Assembly (NCBI GenBank): GCA_963706425.1
Contig: CAVPMN010000009.1
Coordinates: 1 to 44,162 of the forward strand
Direction of reading: 5' to 3'
DNA length: 44,162 bases
Source: CAVPMN01 sp963706425
Lineage (GTDB): Bacteria; Actinomycetota; Acidimicrobiia; Acidimicrobiales; Acidimicrobilacustridaceae
The notes under the pieces are model-generated. The model had not been told where the DNA came from. It ran no database searches and saw nothing but the letters and a program-made list of their open reading frames with translations. The position numbers were made by a program, and so were the translations under genes. Shown here one piece after another: positions 7,707 through 18,943 of this stretch (position 1 is the first letter of the stretch; each line of letters starts with the position of its first letter).

Positions 7707-10103
7707 GACACCGCCCGGTGAACTGTTCACCGAGAACGCCGTTTTCCGGCGTCCGGGGTGAACAGTTCGAGTGCTGGTCAGGCTGTCGGCGCCGCCACGG
7801 TCGATCCGGCGACCAGGCTGGCGCGACGAGTCGACCCGACGTGGCTCGCCCACCAGCTCGACTGCGCCTGCGAGGCGCAGGTCGGCGCTCGACGACCCGA
7901 TCTTGATCTCGACGGTTCCCGGCTCGACGACCCGCTCCAGGTCGAGGCCGGTGAACGCCAACAGGTCGGTGTGCAGGTCGAACGCGACCCGCACCGACTC
8001 GCCCGGGTCGAGGCTGATCCTGCGAAACGCCTTCAGCTCGAGCACCGGCCGGGTGACGCTGGCGACGATGTCGCGCGTGTAGAGCTGCACCACCTCGTCA
8101 CCGGCGCGGTCGCCGCTGTTGGTGACGGTGCACGACACGGTGAACGCTCCGTCGATGGGCACCTCCGTGGGCGCGATCACCAGGTCGTCGTAGTCGAAGT
8201 GCGTGTAGCTGAGGCCGTGTCCGAACGGGAACACGAACCCGAACTCGTCCTGCTCCGGGAAGCCACCGGCCAGCGGCTTGTGGTTGTAGAACGACGGCAT
8301 GGCTCCGGCGGTCCGCGAGAACGACACGGTCGTCTTGCCGCCCGGGTTGGCGTCGCCGAAGAGCACATCGGTGACCGCCGCCGCGCCGTCCTGACCGGGA
8401 AACCACGCCTCGACGATGGCCGCCACCCGGGGCACCAGATCGCCGAGGGCGAACGGTCGCCCGTTGAGCAGCACCACCACAGTGGGCGTGCCCGTGTCGG
8501 CGATGGCCGCCACCAACTCGCCCTGCCGGCCCGGCAAAGACAAATCAGCGGTGTCGGTGCCCTCGCCCACCGTGCCCAGCTTGAAGTGGCCGGCCTTGTC
8601 GCCCACCACCACCACGGCCACATCGGCGGTCTGGGCAGCGGCGACCGCCGACGCGATGCTGGAGCCGTCGTCGCCCATGACCTCGCAACCGCGCTCATAG
8701 ACCACCCGGTCGGAGCCGAGGCGGGACCGAACCACGTCGAGCACCGTGGGCGCCTCGATCACCCCCGCCGCCTCCCGATAGTGCGTGGAGACCAGGTGGT
8801 TCTCGAAGCTGTAGTTGCCGAAGAGGGCCATGATCTCAGCCGCGTTCGGGCCGATCACCGCCAGCCGACCGGTGGTGGCCGCGTCGAGCGGAAGCGTGCC
8901 GTCGTTCGCCAGAAGCGTGATGGAGCGTCGAGCCACTTCCGCGGCCAGGTCGCGCTCGTCGGGCAGATCGAGGGCCACCGCATCGACGTCGACATACGGC
9001 TGCTCGAACAGACCGAGCGCGAACTTCGCCGTCAGCACACGGGTCACGGCCAGGTCGATGTCGGCCATCGTCACCAGCCCGCGCTCGAGCGCCTCGGGCA
9101 GCCCGGCAGGGTAGGCCGCCGGCGCGGGCAGCTCGACGTCGAGACCCGCCTTCAGCGCCATCGCCGAAGCAGCGACGGCATCCTCGGCCACACCGTCGAA
9201 CAGATGCAGGAAGGAGATGGCGCCGTAGTCGGCCACCACGAAGCCGTCGAAGCCCCACGAGTCGCGCAGGATCTCGGTGAGAAGTCGGTGCGAAGCCGCC
9301 GGATGCTCGCCGTCGACCTCCTGATAGGCGTTCATCACCGAGCGGGCGCCCGCAGTCTTCACCGCCATCTCGAACGGCACCAGGAACACGTCGTTCATCT
9401 CCCGCGGTCCCACGTGTGTCGGCGCGAAGTTCCGACCGCCTTCGCTGAACGAGTAGCCCGCGAAGTGCTTGAGCGTGGCGATCACCCCGTTGGCCGGGTC
9501 GTCGCCCTGCAGCCCCCGCACGTAGGCGCTCACCATCACACCCACGAGATAGGGATCCTCACCGAAGGTCTCCTCGATGCGACCCCACCACGCGTCACGG
9601 GCCACGTCGGCCACCGGTCCGAGCCCCTGGCGGGCACCGACGGCCAGCATCTGACGCCGGATGACGGTGGCCACCTGTTCGATGAGGTCTGGGTCCCAGG
9701 TCGATCCGAAGTTGAGCGGTGACGGGAACGACGTGGCGCCCTGCGCCATCAGGCCCGTGAGGCACTCCTCGTGACAGATGGCGGGGATGCCGAGGCGCGA
9801 CCCGTCCACCAGCCGGCGCTGCAGCGCGTTGACCTGGGCGGCACCGGCACGGGGCTCGATCGGCGCGGTGCCGAGTGGCCGGGTGATCTGACCCACGCCG
9901 AGGGCGAGCAGTCCGTCGATATCGACCATGTCGCCGAACATGGTGGCGAACTGGGCGGGGGCCACCTCACCCCGGTCGGCGTCGACCGTGAGCCACACCG
10001 AAGTGAGCTGGGCCACCTTCTCGGCGAGGGTCATGCGCTCGAGCAGGTCGGCGACCCGCTCGGCGATCGGTCGCTGGGCGTCTCGATAGGTCGGCTCGGA
10101 CAT
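7665..10103 (-). CDS. Glycoside hydrolase family 3 (beta-glucosidase/beta-xylosidase type)
   Basis: As read this is 812 residues. The GH3 catalytic barrel starts with ERMTLAEKVAQLTSVWL and has PAICHEECLTG, LGPVADVARDAWWGRIEETF and the nucleophile motif GFDGFVVADYGAI (Asp about residue 292). The second alpha/beta domain and a C-terminal fibronectin-like domain (GDEVVQLYTRDIVASVTRPV) follow. There is no signal peptide, so it should act inside the cell on imported oligosaccharides. GGAG lies about 9 bases before the ATG. The last ~50 residues run through both palindromic repeats and look non-native. Dropping one base at about 7816-7817 would give a stop at 7778-7780 and a 774-residue protein ending RQLVAGSTVAAPTA. 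The gene is divergent from xylA, which makes a xyloside substrate plausible but unproven. Confidence 0.88.
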   Translation of the reverse strand: MSEPTYRDAQRPIAERVADLLERMTLAEKVAQLTSVWLTVDADRGEVAPAQFATMFGDMVDIDGLLALGVGQITRPLGTAPIEPRAGAAQVNALQRRLVDGSRLGIPAICHEECLTGLMAQGATSFPSPLNFGSTWDPDLIEQVATVIRRQMLAVGARQGLGPVADVARDAWWGRIEETFGEDPYLVGVMVSAYVRGLQGDDPANGVIATLKHFAGYSFSEGGRNFAPTHVGPREMNDVFLVPFEMAVKTAGARSVMNAYQEVDGEHPAASHRLLTEILRDSWGFDGFVVADYGAISFLHLFDGVAEDAVAASAMALKAGLDVELPAPAAYPAGLPEALERGLVTMADIDLAVTRVLTAKFALGLFEQPYVDVDAVALDLPDERDLAAEVARRSITLLANDGTLPLDAATTGRLAVIGPNAAEIMALFGNYSFENHLVSTHYREAAGVIEAPTVLDVVRSRLGSDRVVYERGCEVMGDDGSSIASAVAAAQTADVAVVVVGDKAGHFKLGTVGEGTDTADLSLPGRQGELVAAIADTGTPTVVVLLNGRPFALGDLVPRVAAIVEAWFPGQDGAAAVTDVLFGDANPGGKTTVSFSRTAGAMPSFYNHKPLAGGFPEQDEFGFVFPFGHGLSYTHFDYDDLVIAPTEVPIDGAFTVSCTVTNSGDRAGDEVVQLYTRDIVASVTRPVLELKAFRRISLDPGESVRVAFDLHTDLLAFTGLDLERVVEPGTVEIKIGSSSADLRLAGAVELVGEPRRVDSSRQPGRRIDRGGADSLTSTRTVHPGRRKTAFSVNSSPGGVELFTPEVGKRRSR
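7720..7768. repeat. 49-bp palindromic element, copy 2 (family 1)
   Basis: It has the same 12-base arms as copy 1 (7720-7731 and 7757-7768) and the same 25-base core length, with three base changes in the core. It is tandem to copy 1 and in the same orientation. It ends nine bases before the inferred true stop of the GH3 gene (7778-7780). Confidence 0.9.
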
Positions 10104-10159
10104 GCACGTCTCCGGGTCGGGTGCGAGGCTGGTGACGCGCACACTAGGGGGAATCACCG

Positions 10160-11335
10160 ATGACCGACCCGTACCAGGCGACACCCGACGACCACTTCAC
10201 GTTCGGCTTGTGGACCGTGGGCAATACCGGTCGCGATCCGTTCGGCCACGAGACCCGGCCGCCGCTCGATCCGATCGAGGCGGTGCATCGGCTGGCCGAG
10301 TTGGGTGCCTACGGCGTGAACTTCCACGACGACGACCTGGTGCCCCCGGGCAGTTCGCCCGCCGATCGCGACGGCATCCTCAAGCGGTTCCGACGAGCCC
10401 TCGACGACACCGGGCTGCGCGTGCCCATGGCCACCACCAACCTGTTCAGCCGACCCGTCTTCAAGGACGGTGCGTTCACCGCCAACGATCCCGACGTGCG
10501 CAGGCTGGCGGTGGCCAAGACGCTCGACGCCATCGACCTCGGCGCCGAGCTCGGGGCCACGGTCTACGTCATGTGGGGTGGCCGCGAGGGAGTCGAAGCC
10601 GAGGCGGCGACCGACGTGCGGGCCGCTCTCGACCGATATGCCGAAGCGGTGAACCTGTGCTGCGCCCATGTGCGCGAGCGCGGCTACGACCTGCGCTTCG
10701 CGCTCGAGCCCAAGCCCAACGAGCCCCGGGGCGACCTCTTCCTGCCGACGGTGGGCCACGCCTTGGCGTTCATCGACGAGCTCGAGTGGCCCGACATGGT
10801 GGGGCTCAACCCCGAGTTCGCCCACGAGACCATGTCGGGCCTCAACTTCACCCACGCCGTGGCCCAGGCGATGTGGCACGACAAGCTGTTCCACATCGAC
10901 CTCAACGCCCAACGCATCGGCAAGTACGACCAGGACTTCCGGTTCGGCAGCGAGGGCATCCGCGACGCGTTCTACCTGGTGAAGCTGCTCGAGGACACCG
11001 GCTGGGACGGCATGCGCCACTTCGACGCGCACGCCTACCGCACCGAGAGCATCGACGGCGTGTGGGACTTCGCCCGCGGCTGCATGCGCACGTATCTGAT
11101 CCTGAAGGAGAAGGCGGCGCGCTTCCGTGACGACGCCGACATCCAGGCGGCGCTGGCCGCAGCCGGGCTGCCCGGCCTGCACGAGCCGACCAGCCCGGGT
11201 GGTTTGGGGCCCGACGCGCTCGCCGCGCTGCGAGCATCGGTCTCCGCCAGCGACGAGACCACGCTGGCCGACCGCGGTTACGGCCACGAGCGGCTCGACC
11301 AGTTGGTCACCGAGTTGCTGCTCGGCGTGCGTTAG
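10160..11335 (+). CDS. xylA: Xylose isomerase
   Basis: XylA interconverts D-xylose and D-xylulose in the cytoplasm. The 391-residue protein matches the shorter (class I, Streptomyces-like) xylose isomerases in length and motifs. It has FTFGLWTVGNTGRDPFG at the N-terminus, the catalytic histidine in GVNFHDDDL (His56), the catalytic lysine region LEPKPNEPRGD, and the metal-ligand stretches GLNPEFAHETMSGLNF, LFHIDLNAQ and HFDAHAYRTE. The start has GGGGGAA about six bases upstream. The divergent GH3 gene starts 56 bases away, so the two share a short control region. xylB follows 10 bases after the stop, which indicates an operon. Confidence 0.96.
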   Translation: MTDPYQATPDDHFTFGLWTVGNTGRDPFGHETRPPLDPIEAVHRLAELGAYGVNFHDDDLVPPGSSPADRDGILKRFRRALDDTGLRVPMATTNLFSRPVFKDGAFTANDPDVRRLAVAKTLDAIDLGAELGATVYVMWGGREGVEAEAATDVRAALDRYAEAVNLCCAHVRERGYDLRFALEPKPNEPRGDLFLPTVGHALAFIDELEWPDMVGLNPEFAHETMSGLNFTHAVAQAMWHDKLFHIDLNAQRIGKYDQDFRFGSEGIRDAFYLVKLLEDTGWDGMRHFDAHAYRTESIDGVWDFARGCMRTYLILKEKAARFRDDADIQAALAAAGLPGLHEPTSPGGLGPDALAALRASVSASDETTLADRGYGHERLDQLVTELLLGVR

Positions 11336-11345
11336 ACCACGCCTC

Positions 11346-12829
11346 ATGCCGCTCGTGCTCGGGGTCGACTCGTCGACGCAGGCGACCAAAGTCGAGGTGC
11401 GCGACGCCGACACCGGCCGGCTCGTCGGACGCGGCCGGTCACCCCACCCGGTGACCCATCCGCCTCGATCGGAGCAGGACCCCGCTCGCTGGTGGTCGGC
11501 GCTTGGCGACGCCGTGCGACAGACCGGCGTGCGTAGCGGTCGACGCCATCTCGGTGGCGGGCCAGCAGCACGGGCTGGTCGCGCTCGATGCGAATGGGCA
11601 GGTGCTGCGTCCGGCGAAGCTGTGGAACGACACCGAGTCGGCTCCCGATGCCAGGTGGCTGGTCGACCAGCTCGAGGGTGGCGCGTCGGCCTGGGCCGAG
11701 GCATGCGGCAGCGTGCCGCTGGCCGCGTTCACGGTCTCGAAGCTGTCGTGGCTGCACCGGTGCGAGCCCGCGGTGTGGGCTCACCTGGCCCATGTGGTGT
11801 TGCCGCATGACTGGCTCACCTATCGGCTCACCGGTGAGCGGGTGACCGACCGGGGTGACGCATCGGGCACCGGCTACTGGTCGCCGACGGCGGGTGGCTA
11901 CCGGTGGGATCTGCTGGCGATCGTCGACGGGGATCGTGACTGGGCGGATGCCGTGCCACGGGTGCTCGGCCCGCACGACTGCGCTGGGGCGCTCACCAGC
12001 GCGGCCGCCGACGCGCTGGGTCTGGATGCCGGCGGGGAAATCGTGGTCGCCGCCGGGACGGGCGACAACATGGCGGCCGCGCTGGGCATCGGCCTGCGAC
12101 CGGCCGACGTCGCCCTGTCGCTCGGCACGTCGGGCACGGTCTATGCGGTGAGCGATGCACCCACGTCGGACCCGACGGGTGCGGTGGCCGGCTTCGCCGA
12201 TGCGACCGGCCGCTTCTTGCCGCTCGTGTGCACGCTGAACGCAACAGGGGTCACCGACGCGGTCGCCCGCCTGCTCGGCGTCGATCACGAACGGCTCGAC
12301 GAGCTCGCGGCGGCTGCGCCCCCAGGGGCGGACGGCGTGACCGTACTCCCCTACTTCGCCGGTGAGCGCACCCCGAACCGACCCGACGCCACGGGGGTGG
12401 TGGCCGGGCTGCGCACCGACGTCAGTCGCGAGCAGTTCGCCCGGGCCGCGTTCGAGGGCGTGGTGTGCGGTCTGCTCGACGGTCTCGACGCGTTGACGTC
12501 AGCGGGGGTCCCGACCGAGGACGGACGCCTGCTGCTCGTCGGCGGCGGCGCCCGATCGCAGCACCTACCGTCAGGTCGTGGCCGACCTGTCGGGGCGGGC
12601 GGTCACGGTGCCCGAAGGCGACGAGCACGTCGCGCTCGGTGCCTGCGTGCAGGCCGCGGCCGCATTGTCCGGCGTATCGCCGCTCGAGATCGCAACGGCG
12701 TGGGGGCTCGGCGACGGCGAGGTGATCGAGCCCGATGCGGGCGTCGACCGGGTCGGCGGCACCGGCAGCGCAAACACCGTCGACCGGGTCGCCATCCGCG
12801 CCCGCTACGCCACCCTCCGCGACACCTGA
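11346..12829 (+). CDS. xylB: Xylulokinase, interrupted by two apparent frameshifts
   Basis: Xylulokinase phosphorylates D-xylulose at C5 for the pentose phosphate pathway. FGGY-kinase blocks are present in order: MPLVLGVDSSTQATKVEV, then ISVAGQQHGLVALD, KLWNDTESAPDA, VVLPHDWLTYRLTGE, VVAAGTGDNMAAALGIGL, LSLGTSGTVYAV and LLLVGGGARSQ. The reading frame changes twice, near 11529 and near 12562. Removing one base at each point gives one continuous 493-residue protein of normal family length (RQTG-CVAVDAIS and RSQ-TYRQVVAD joins). The breaks are more likely sequence errors than decay, because every block on either side is intact. It is co-transcribed with xylA. A palindromic element follows 20 bases downstream. 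Confidence 0.88.
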
Positions 12830-12849
12830 TCGGGTTCTCCGCCACCCGC

Positions 12850-12904
12850 CCCGAAATCGGTGCGTGAAACAACCCATGCGGTGGTTTCACGCACCGATTT
12901 CGGG
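12850..12904. repeat. Long palindrome, copy A (family 2)
   Basis: The arms (12850-12870 and 12884-12904) are perfect 21-base inverted repeats starting CCCGAAATCGGTGCGTGAAAC around a 13-base loop. It lies just after xylB and can act as a hairpin terminator, though no T-run follows. Copy B at 41233-41289 has the same arms extended to 26 bases. Confidence 0.9.
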
Positions 12905-13066
12905 AGGAGGAGAAGCATCGCTATCCGTTGCGGGTGCCGGAGACGCTGTGCTTGGGGCCTGCCTGACGGGCGGTCGGGCTACGGTGAGGCCGTCGACGGG
13001 GACCTACCTCTATGGTTTGGGCGTCCCTGGTTCGGGGTGCGACCGTAAACGGAGGATGGCACCACC
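12905..13066 (+). promoter_or_regulatory. Upstream region of the sugar importer operon
   Basis: This 162-base gap separates the palindrome after xylB from the importer ATPase gene. It must hold the promoter of the 13067-20410 operon if that operon is independent of xylAB. I see no convincing operator palindrome. GGAGGA at about 13051-13056 is the ribosome binding site of the ATPase gene. Confidence 0.35.
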
Positions 13067-14169
<1,103 letters not shown>

Positions 14170-14173
<4 letters not shown>

Positions 14174-15100
14174 GCGCCGAGACACTCACCGCTCCTGCCA
14201 AGGGCTCGGTCGAAGCCGCGCCGCCACACGCGGTGCGCCACATGCGGCGCAAGGTCAAGGACATCCTGCTGGCGGTGGCGCTGCTGTTGCCCTCCGCCGT
14301 CATCTTCGTGGCCTTCTTCTTCTATCCCCTCTATCGCCTCTTCTACCTCGGCCTGCACCAGCAGAACCGCTTCGGCACCGCCGAGCGCTACGTCGGCTGG
14401 TCGCAGTTCGGAGAGGTGCTCACCGGCGACAACTTCCTCGATGGCCTGCGCATCAGCGCCACCTACGTCGTGTTCACCGTCCCGCTCGGTCTCATCCTCG
14501 GCACGCTGCTCGCCGTGGCCGCCAACCGGCGCCTACGGGGCATCAAGATCTTCCACACCATCTTCGCCTCCACCGTCGCCACGTCGGTGGCCGTCGCGTC
14601 GGTGGTGTTCCTCGTCCTCATCAACCCCCAGGTCGGCTACTTCCGCGACGTCAGCTTCTTCAGCCTCTCCGATCCCGACACCGCACTGCGGGGCGTGGCC
14701 CTCTCGTCGGTGTGGCAGAACCTGGGCCTCAGCTTCATCATCGTGCTGGCCGGGCCTCCAGGCGGTGCCCGACGAGCTCTACGAGGCCGCCGACCTCGAC
14801 GGCTACGGCCCGTTCCGTCGCTTCTTCCGGGTGACGGTGCCGCTCATCTCGCCCACGCTCATGTTCCTGCTCGTGGTGCTCGTGATCTTCGCCTTCCAGG
14901 CCTACGCGCAGGTCGACATCCTCACCGGCGGCGGGCCTGCCGGCTCCACCGAGACGCTCGTCTGGAAGATCTTCAACAGTCAGCAACCGCTCTACCAGAA
15001 CACCGGCGCCATCATGGCCATCGGCCTGTTCGGCATCACCCTTCTCGTCACCATCGGGCAGTTCGTGATCCTCGAGCGGCGGGTGCACTATGGCAACTGA
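14170..15100 (+). CDS. Sugar ABC transporter permease 1 (MalF/UgpA type), frameshifted as read
   Basis: This is an inner-membrane permease with a cytoplasmic N-tail and first helix (DILLAVALLLPSAVIFVAFFF). The EAA docking loop reads LQAVPDELYEAADLDGYGPF with FRVTVPLISPTLMFLLVVLV after it, the standard CUT1 pattern. The frame changes near 14755. Deleting one C there joins VLAG to LQAVPDELY and gives a 309-residue protein of normal length. The start is TTG at 14170, overlapping the ATPase stop (TTGA). Its stop overlaps the start of permease 2 by 11 bases. It forms the translocation channel with permease 2. Confidence 0.9.
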
Positions 15101-15927
15101 CGTCAACCAGCCGACGTGGAAGAAGACCGCGTGGTACGTCGTGCTCACCGTTGCTGTCGCTGCTGGTGCTCTTCCCGATCTGGATGGCCCTGGTGCGCGC
15201 CCTGTCGACACCGGCGGTCTACGTGCGCGAGGGCCTGCCGCTCTATCCCGTGGGCATCCAATGGGACGTGTTCTCCCGCGCCTGGGATCTCGGCAACCTC
15301 GGCGACAAGGTGCGCATCAGCGTGGTGGTCACCTTCGTCATCGTGGCCGGCCAGCTCATCACGTCGCTCTTCGCCGCCTACGCCTTCGCGTTCCTGCGCT
15401 TCCCGTTCAAGCGGCTGATCTTCGTGATCTTCATGGCCACCCTCATGCTGCCCATCGAGGTCACGCTGATCCCCAACGTGCAGACCGTCCGCGAGCTCGG
15501 CTGGTTCAACTCCTACCTCGGCCTGTCGATCCCGTTCGTGGCCACGGCGTTCGGCACCTTCCTCATCCGGCAGGGCTTCCTCGGCATCCCCCGCGACCTG
15601 CGCGACGCCGCCCAACTCGACGGCTACGGCCACCTCTCGTTCCTCTGGCGGGTGGCCATCCCCGTGACCCGCCCGGTCATCGCTTCGTTCACGGTCATCG
15701 CCTTCCTCGCCGCGTGGAACCAATACACCTGGCCCCGGGCGGTGATCACCCAGGGCCAGTGGGAGACCATCCAGATCGGTCTCAGGTCGCTGTCGGCGGC
15801 CACCGTCGACCAGAGCAACATCGGCCTGGCTGCGGCACTCATCGCCGCCATCCCCGTGTTGCTCCTCTTGATCTTCCTGCAACGCCAACTGATCCGAGGC
15901 CTGACGGCCGGTGCCGTCAAGGGCTGA
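15090..15927 (+). CDS. Sugar ABC transporter permease 2 (MalG/UgpE type), frameshifted as read
   Basis: This inner-membrane protein begins MATDVNQPTWKKTAWYVVLT and continues, in another frame, LLSLLVLFPIWMALVRALS. Deleting one G at about 15150 joins the two and gives 278 residues, the usual size. The EAA loop is IPRDLRDAAQLDGYGHLSFL with RVAIPVTRPVIASFTVIAFL, and the C-terminus is QRQLIRGLTAGAVKG, both diagnostic of MalG-type permeases. It pairs with permease 1. The first of three binding-protein genes follows after 41 bases. Confidence 0.9.
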
Positions 15928-15968
15928 GCACCACCGATCCATCCGATCCACGAAGGAGACACCCCGCC

Positions 15969-17460
15969 ATGACGCGGTCCCCCTCAACCAGCAGCCGACG
16001 ATGGCTCCTCGCGCCGCTGTTGGCGTTCGCCCTCATCGCCGCGGCGTGCGGCGACAGCAGCGACAGCGGCAGCTCCGATGACACCACCGCAGGCGACGAC
16101 CCGTCGGGCTTCGCCGCCAACATGCCCGAGTGCCCGGTCGACGCCCTCGACACGGCCAGTGGGCCAGTCGATGTCGTCGTGTGGAACACCGCGACCGGCA
16201 AGACGCTCGAAACGCTCGAGAAGCTGGTGGCCGACTACAACGCCAGCCAGACCAAGGTGGTCGTGAAACTCGAGAGCCAGGGTGCCAGCTACGAGGAGAT
16301 CTGGAACAAGTACCAGTCGGCGGCCCAGGCCAACGACCTGCCCAACGTGGCCATCCTCGAGGACATCACCTTCCAGGCGGTGGCCGAGAGCGGCACGGTG
16401 CTGCCCGGCCCAGGCATGCATCGAGGCCGACGACTACGACACCAGCAATCTGGTCGAGAGCGCGATCGACTACTACAGCCTCGACGGTGCGTTCGTGCCC
16501 GGCACGTTGCAGCTGTCGACGCCGCTCGTCTACTACAACAAGAACCACTTCCGACTTGCCGGCCTCGACCCCGAGAACGCGCCGAAGACCCTCGACGAGG
16601 TCCGCGACTACGCACAGCAGATCAAAGACGCTGGCGTGGTCGACAAGCCCCTCGTGCTCTACCTGCACCCGTGGTTCGTCGAGACCTGGCTCACCGGAGC
16701 AGGCGTGCCCGTCGTCGACAACGACAACGGGCACGGTCCGGACGAGACCAGTGAGTCGCTCTACGACAACGAGTCGACCGTCGAGCTCTACACCTGGATC
16801 AAGGAGATGTACGACGACGGGCTGCTCAACGCCATCCCCTACAACCCGGGCACCATCGATCACTACCTGGCGATCGCCAACCGGTCAGGCTCCATGCTCT
16901 TCGAGACATCCACTGCAGCCACGACCATCAAGGCCTTCCTCGGTGGCGATTCGGACGTGGTCGAAGGACTCGACGAGGCGAACGTCGACACGTCGGCACT
17001 CGACCCCGCCGCTGGGCCCATGCCTGGCCTCGCCGAACCCGGCCGCGTGCAGATCGGTGGCGGGATCTGGGTCATGACACTGTCGGGCACACCTGAGCAG
17101 CAGGCCGCCACCTGGGACTTCATGAAGTGGTGGAACAGCCCCGAGACCCAGGCGGTGTGGCACATGGAGGGCTCCTACCTCCCCTTCAACCAGTTGGCGG
17201 CCGACGACCCGGCTCTCGACGCGTACTGGACCGACGACTTGGCCGGTCAGTGGCTGAAGATCTCCTACGAGCAACTGGTGGACGGTACCGACCCCGACTT
17301 CCCGGGGCCGGTCATGGGCCCCTTCAGCCAGGCGCGCGACGCGATGTCGCAGTCGCTCGATCGCCTGGTGCTCGAGGGCCAGAGTCCCGCTGACGCCATC
17401 GCCCAGGCCACCCAGGAGATCACCGACGCCCTGCAGCAGTACCTGTCGGAGGGCTTCTGA
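15969..17460 (+). CDS. Sugar-type solute-binding lipoprotein 1 of 3, frameshifted as read
   Basis: A Lipo signal (LAFALIAAACG) precedes an acidic linker and a family-1 SBP domain. Shared landmarks with the next two genes are NMPECPVDALD, VVWNTATGKTLETLEKLV, SQGASYEEIWNKYQS, CIEADDYDTSN, YYNKNHFRLAGLDPENAPKT, VVDNDNGHG and ETSTAATTIKAFLGG. The frame changes near 16407. Removing one G joins SGTVLPA to QACIEADDYD (496 residues), matching the uninterrupted third paralogue. AAGGAG lies 10 bases before the ATG. The stop touches the start of the next gene (TGA-C-GTG), so the three are co-translated. It would deliver substrate to the permeases at 14170-15927. Confidence 0.9.
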
Positions 17461-17461
17461 C

Positions 17462-18935
17462 GTGCGCCCTCGTGTCGGTTGGGCCGCGCTGGCCCTGGTG
17501 CTCGTGGTGGGCGCGGCAGCCTGTGGCGGAGGCGACGACGGGACGTCGTCACCCGACACCGGCGACGGCGGCTCGTCCACCGCAGCCCTGCCCGAGTGCC
17601 CGATCGGCGCGCTCGACTCGGCCACCGAGCCGGTCGAGGTCGTGCTGTGGCACTTCCTGCAGGGCAAGACGGGTGAGGCGCTCCAGCTGCTGGCCGACGA
17701 GTTCAACGCCAGCCAGGACAAGGTCGTGGTGCGGGTGGAAAGCCAGGGCACGACCAACGACGAGGTGTGGAACAAGTACCGGTCGGGCATCCCGAGCGGT
17801 GACCTGCCCTCGATCGCGGTGCTCGACGACACCGTCACCGCCGAGATCGCGGCGAGCGGCACGGTGCTGCCGGCCACGTCGTGCATCGAGGCCGACAACT
17901 ACGACACGAGTGAGTTCCTGCCTGCTGCCATGGACTACTACACGCTCGACGGGGTGCTCTACCCCGCCTCGGTCAACCTGTCGGGCGCGTTGCTCTACTA
18001 CAACGAGAACCACTTCCGCGCCGCGTCGCTCGACCCCGCCGACACACCCGACACGCTCGACGAGGTGCGCCAGTACGCCCAGCAGATCAAAGACGCTGGG
18101 GTGGTCGATCGGCCCGTGATCCTCAAGGTGGGCCCACCGCTCATCGAGATGTGGCTCACCGGCGCCGGCCAACCGATCGTCGACAACGACAACGGCCGCG
18201 GGTCGGGTGAGACCACCGCGGCCGCCTTCGACACCGAGGTCACCATCGACCTGTTCACCTGGGTCGACGAGATGGACACCGCCGGGTTGCTCACCGTGGT
18301 GCCCGACCTGCCCGGACAGATCGACCAGTACCTCGCCATGGCCGGCCAGAGCGCGTCGATGACCATCGAGACGTCGACCGCGGCCACCACGATCGAGGCC
18401 TTCCTGCAGGGCGACACCGACGTCGCCGGCGCACCCGACGACATCGACCCGGCCGACGTCGACCTCACCCAGCTCGCCATCGGAGCGGCCGAGGTGCCGG
18501 GCATCGACGAGCCGGGCCGTCTGCAGATGGGCGGCGGTGCCTGGTACATCAGCACCGCGGGCACACCCGAACAGCAGGCCGGTGCCTGGGAGTTCATGAA
18601 GTTCTTCAACTCGGTCGACAGCCAGGTGACCTGGAACGTCGAGGCCTCCTATCTCCCCTACCGCACCACCGCGGTCGACAGCCCGATCATCCAAGCAGCG
18701 ATGGACCGAGACGCTCGCCGGGCAGTGGCTGGCCATCGCCTACGACGAGTTGCTCAACGGCGTCGACCCCGACTTCCCCGGCCCGATCATCGGCCCCTAC
18801 GACCAGTTCCGGGTGGCCGTACGCCGAGCGGTCGACTCCATGGTCGTCGGATCGACCTCACCCGCCGACGCCGTCGCCCAAGCCGCCGCCGACACCACCA
18901 CCGCCATCGAGCAGTACAACAACGAGAACTTCTGA
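17462..18935 (+). CDS. Sugar-type solute-binding lipoprotein 2 of 3, frameshifted as read
   Basis: A GTG start one base after the previous stop opens a lipoprotein signal (LALVLVVGAAACGG). The domain is colinear with the flanking paralogues (ALPECPIGALD, VVLWHFLQGKTGEALQLL, SQGTTNDEVWNKYRSG, CIEADNYDTSEF, VRQYAQQIKDAGVVDRPV, VVDNDNG-type and ETSTAATTIEAFLQGD blocks). The frame changes near 18701. Deleting one A joins IIQAA to WTETLAGQWLAIAYDELL and gives 490 residues ending IEQYNNENF. Unless this is corrected, the frame runs on into the next gene and produces a false 982-residue fusion. Its substrate-facing loops differ from its neighbours, so it may recognise a different ligand. Confidence 0.9.
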
Positions 18936-18943
18936 GGACCCCC

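Noticed and set aside
7758..9722. A 654-codon open frame on the plus strand
   Set aside because: It is antisense to the GH3 gene, is rich in Arg/His/Gly/Val as expected of a shadow frame in high-G+C DNA, and has no ribosome binding site or recognisable motif.
14750..14760. Programmed ribosomal frameshifting in permease 1
   Set aside because: There is no slippery heptamer or downstream pseudoknot, and neighbouring genes show similar breaks without any common motif.
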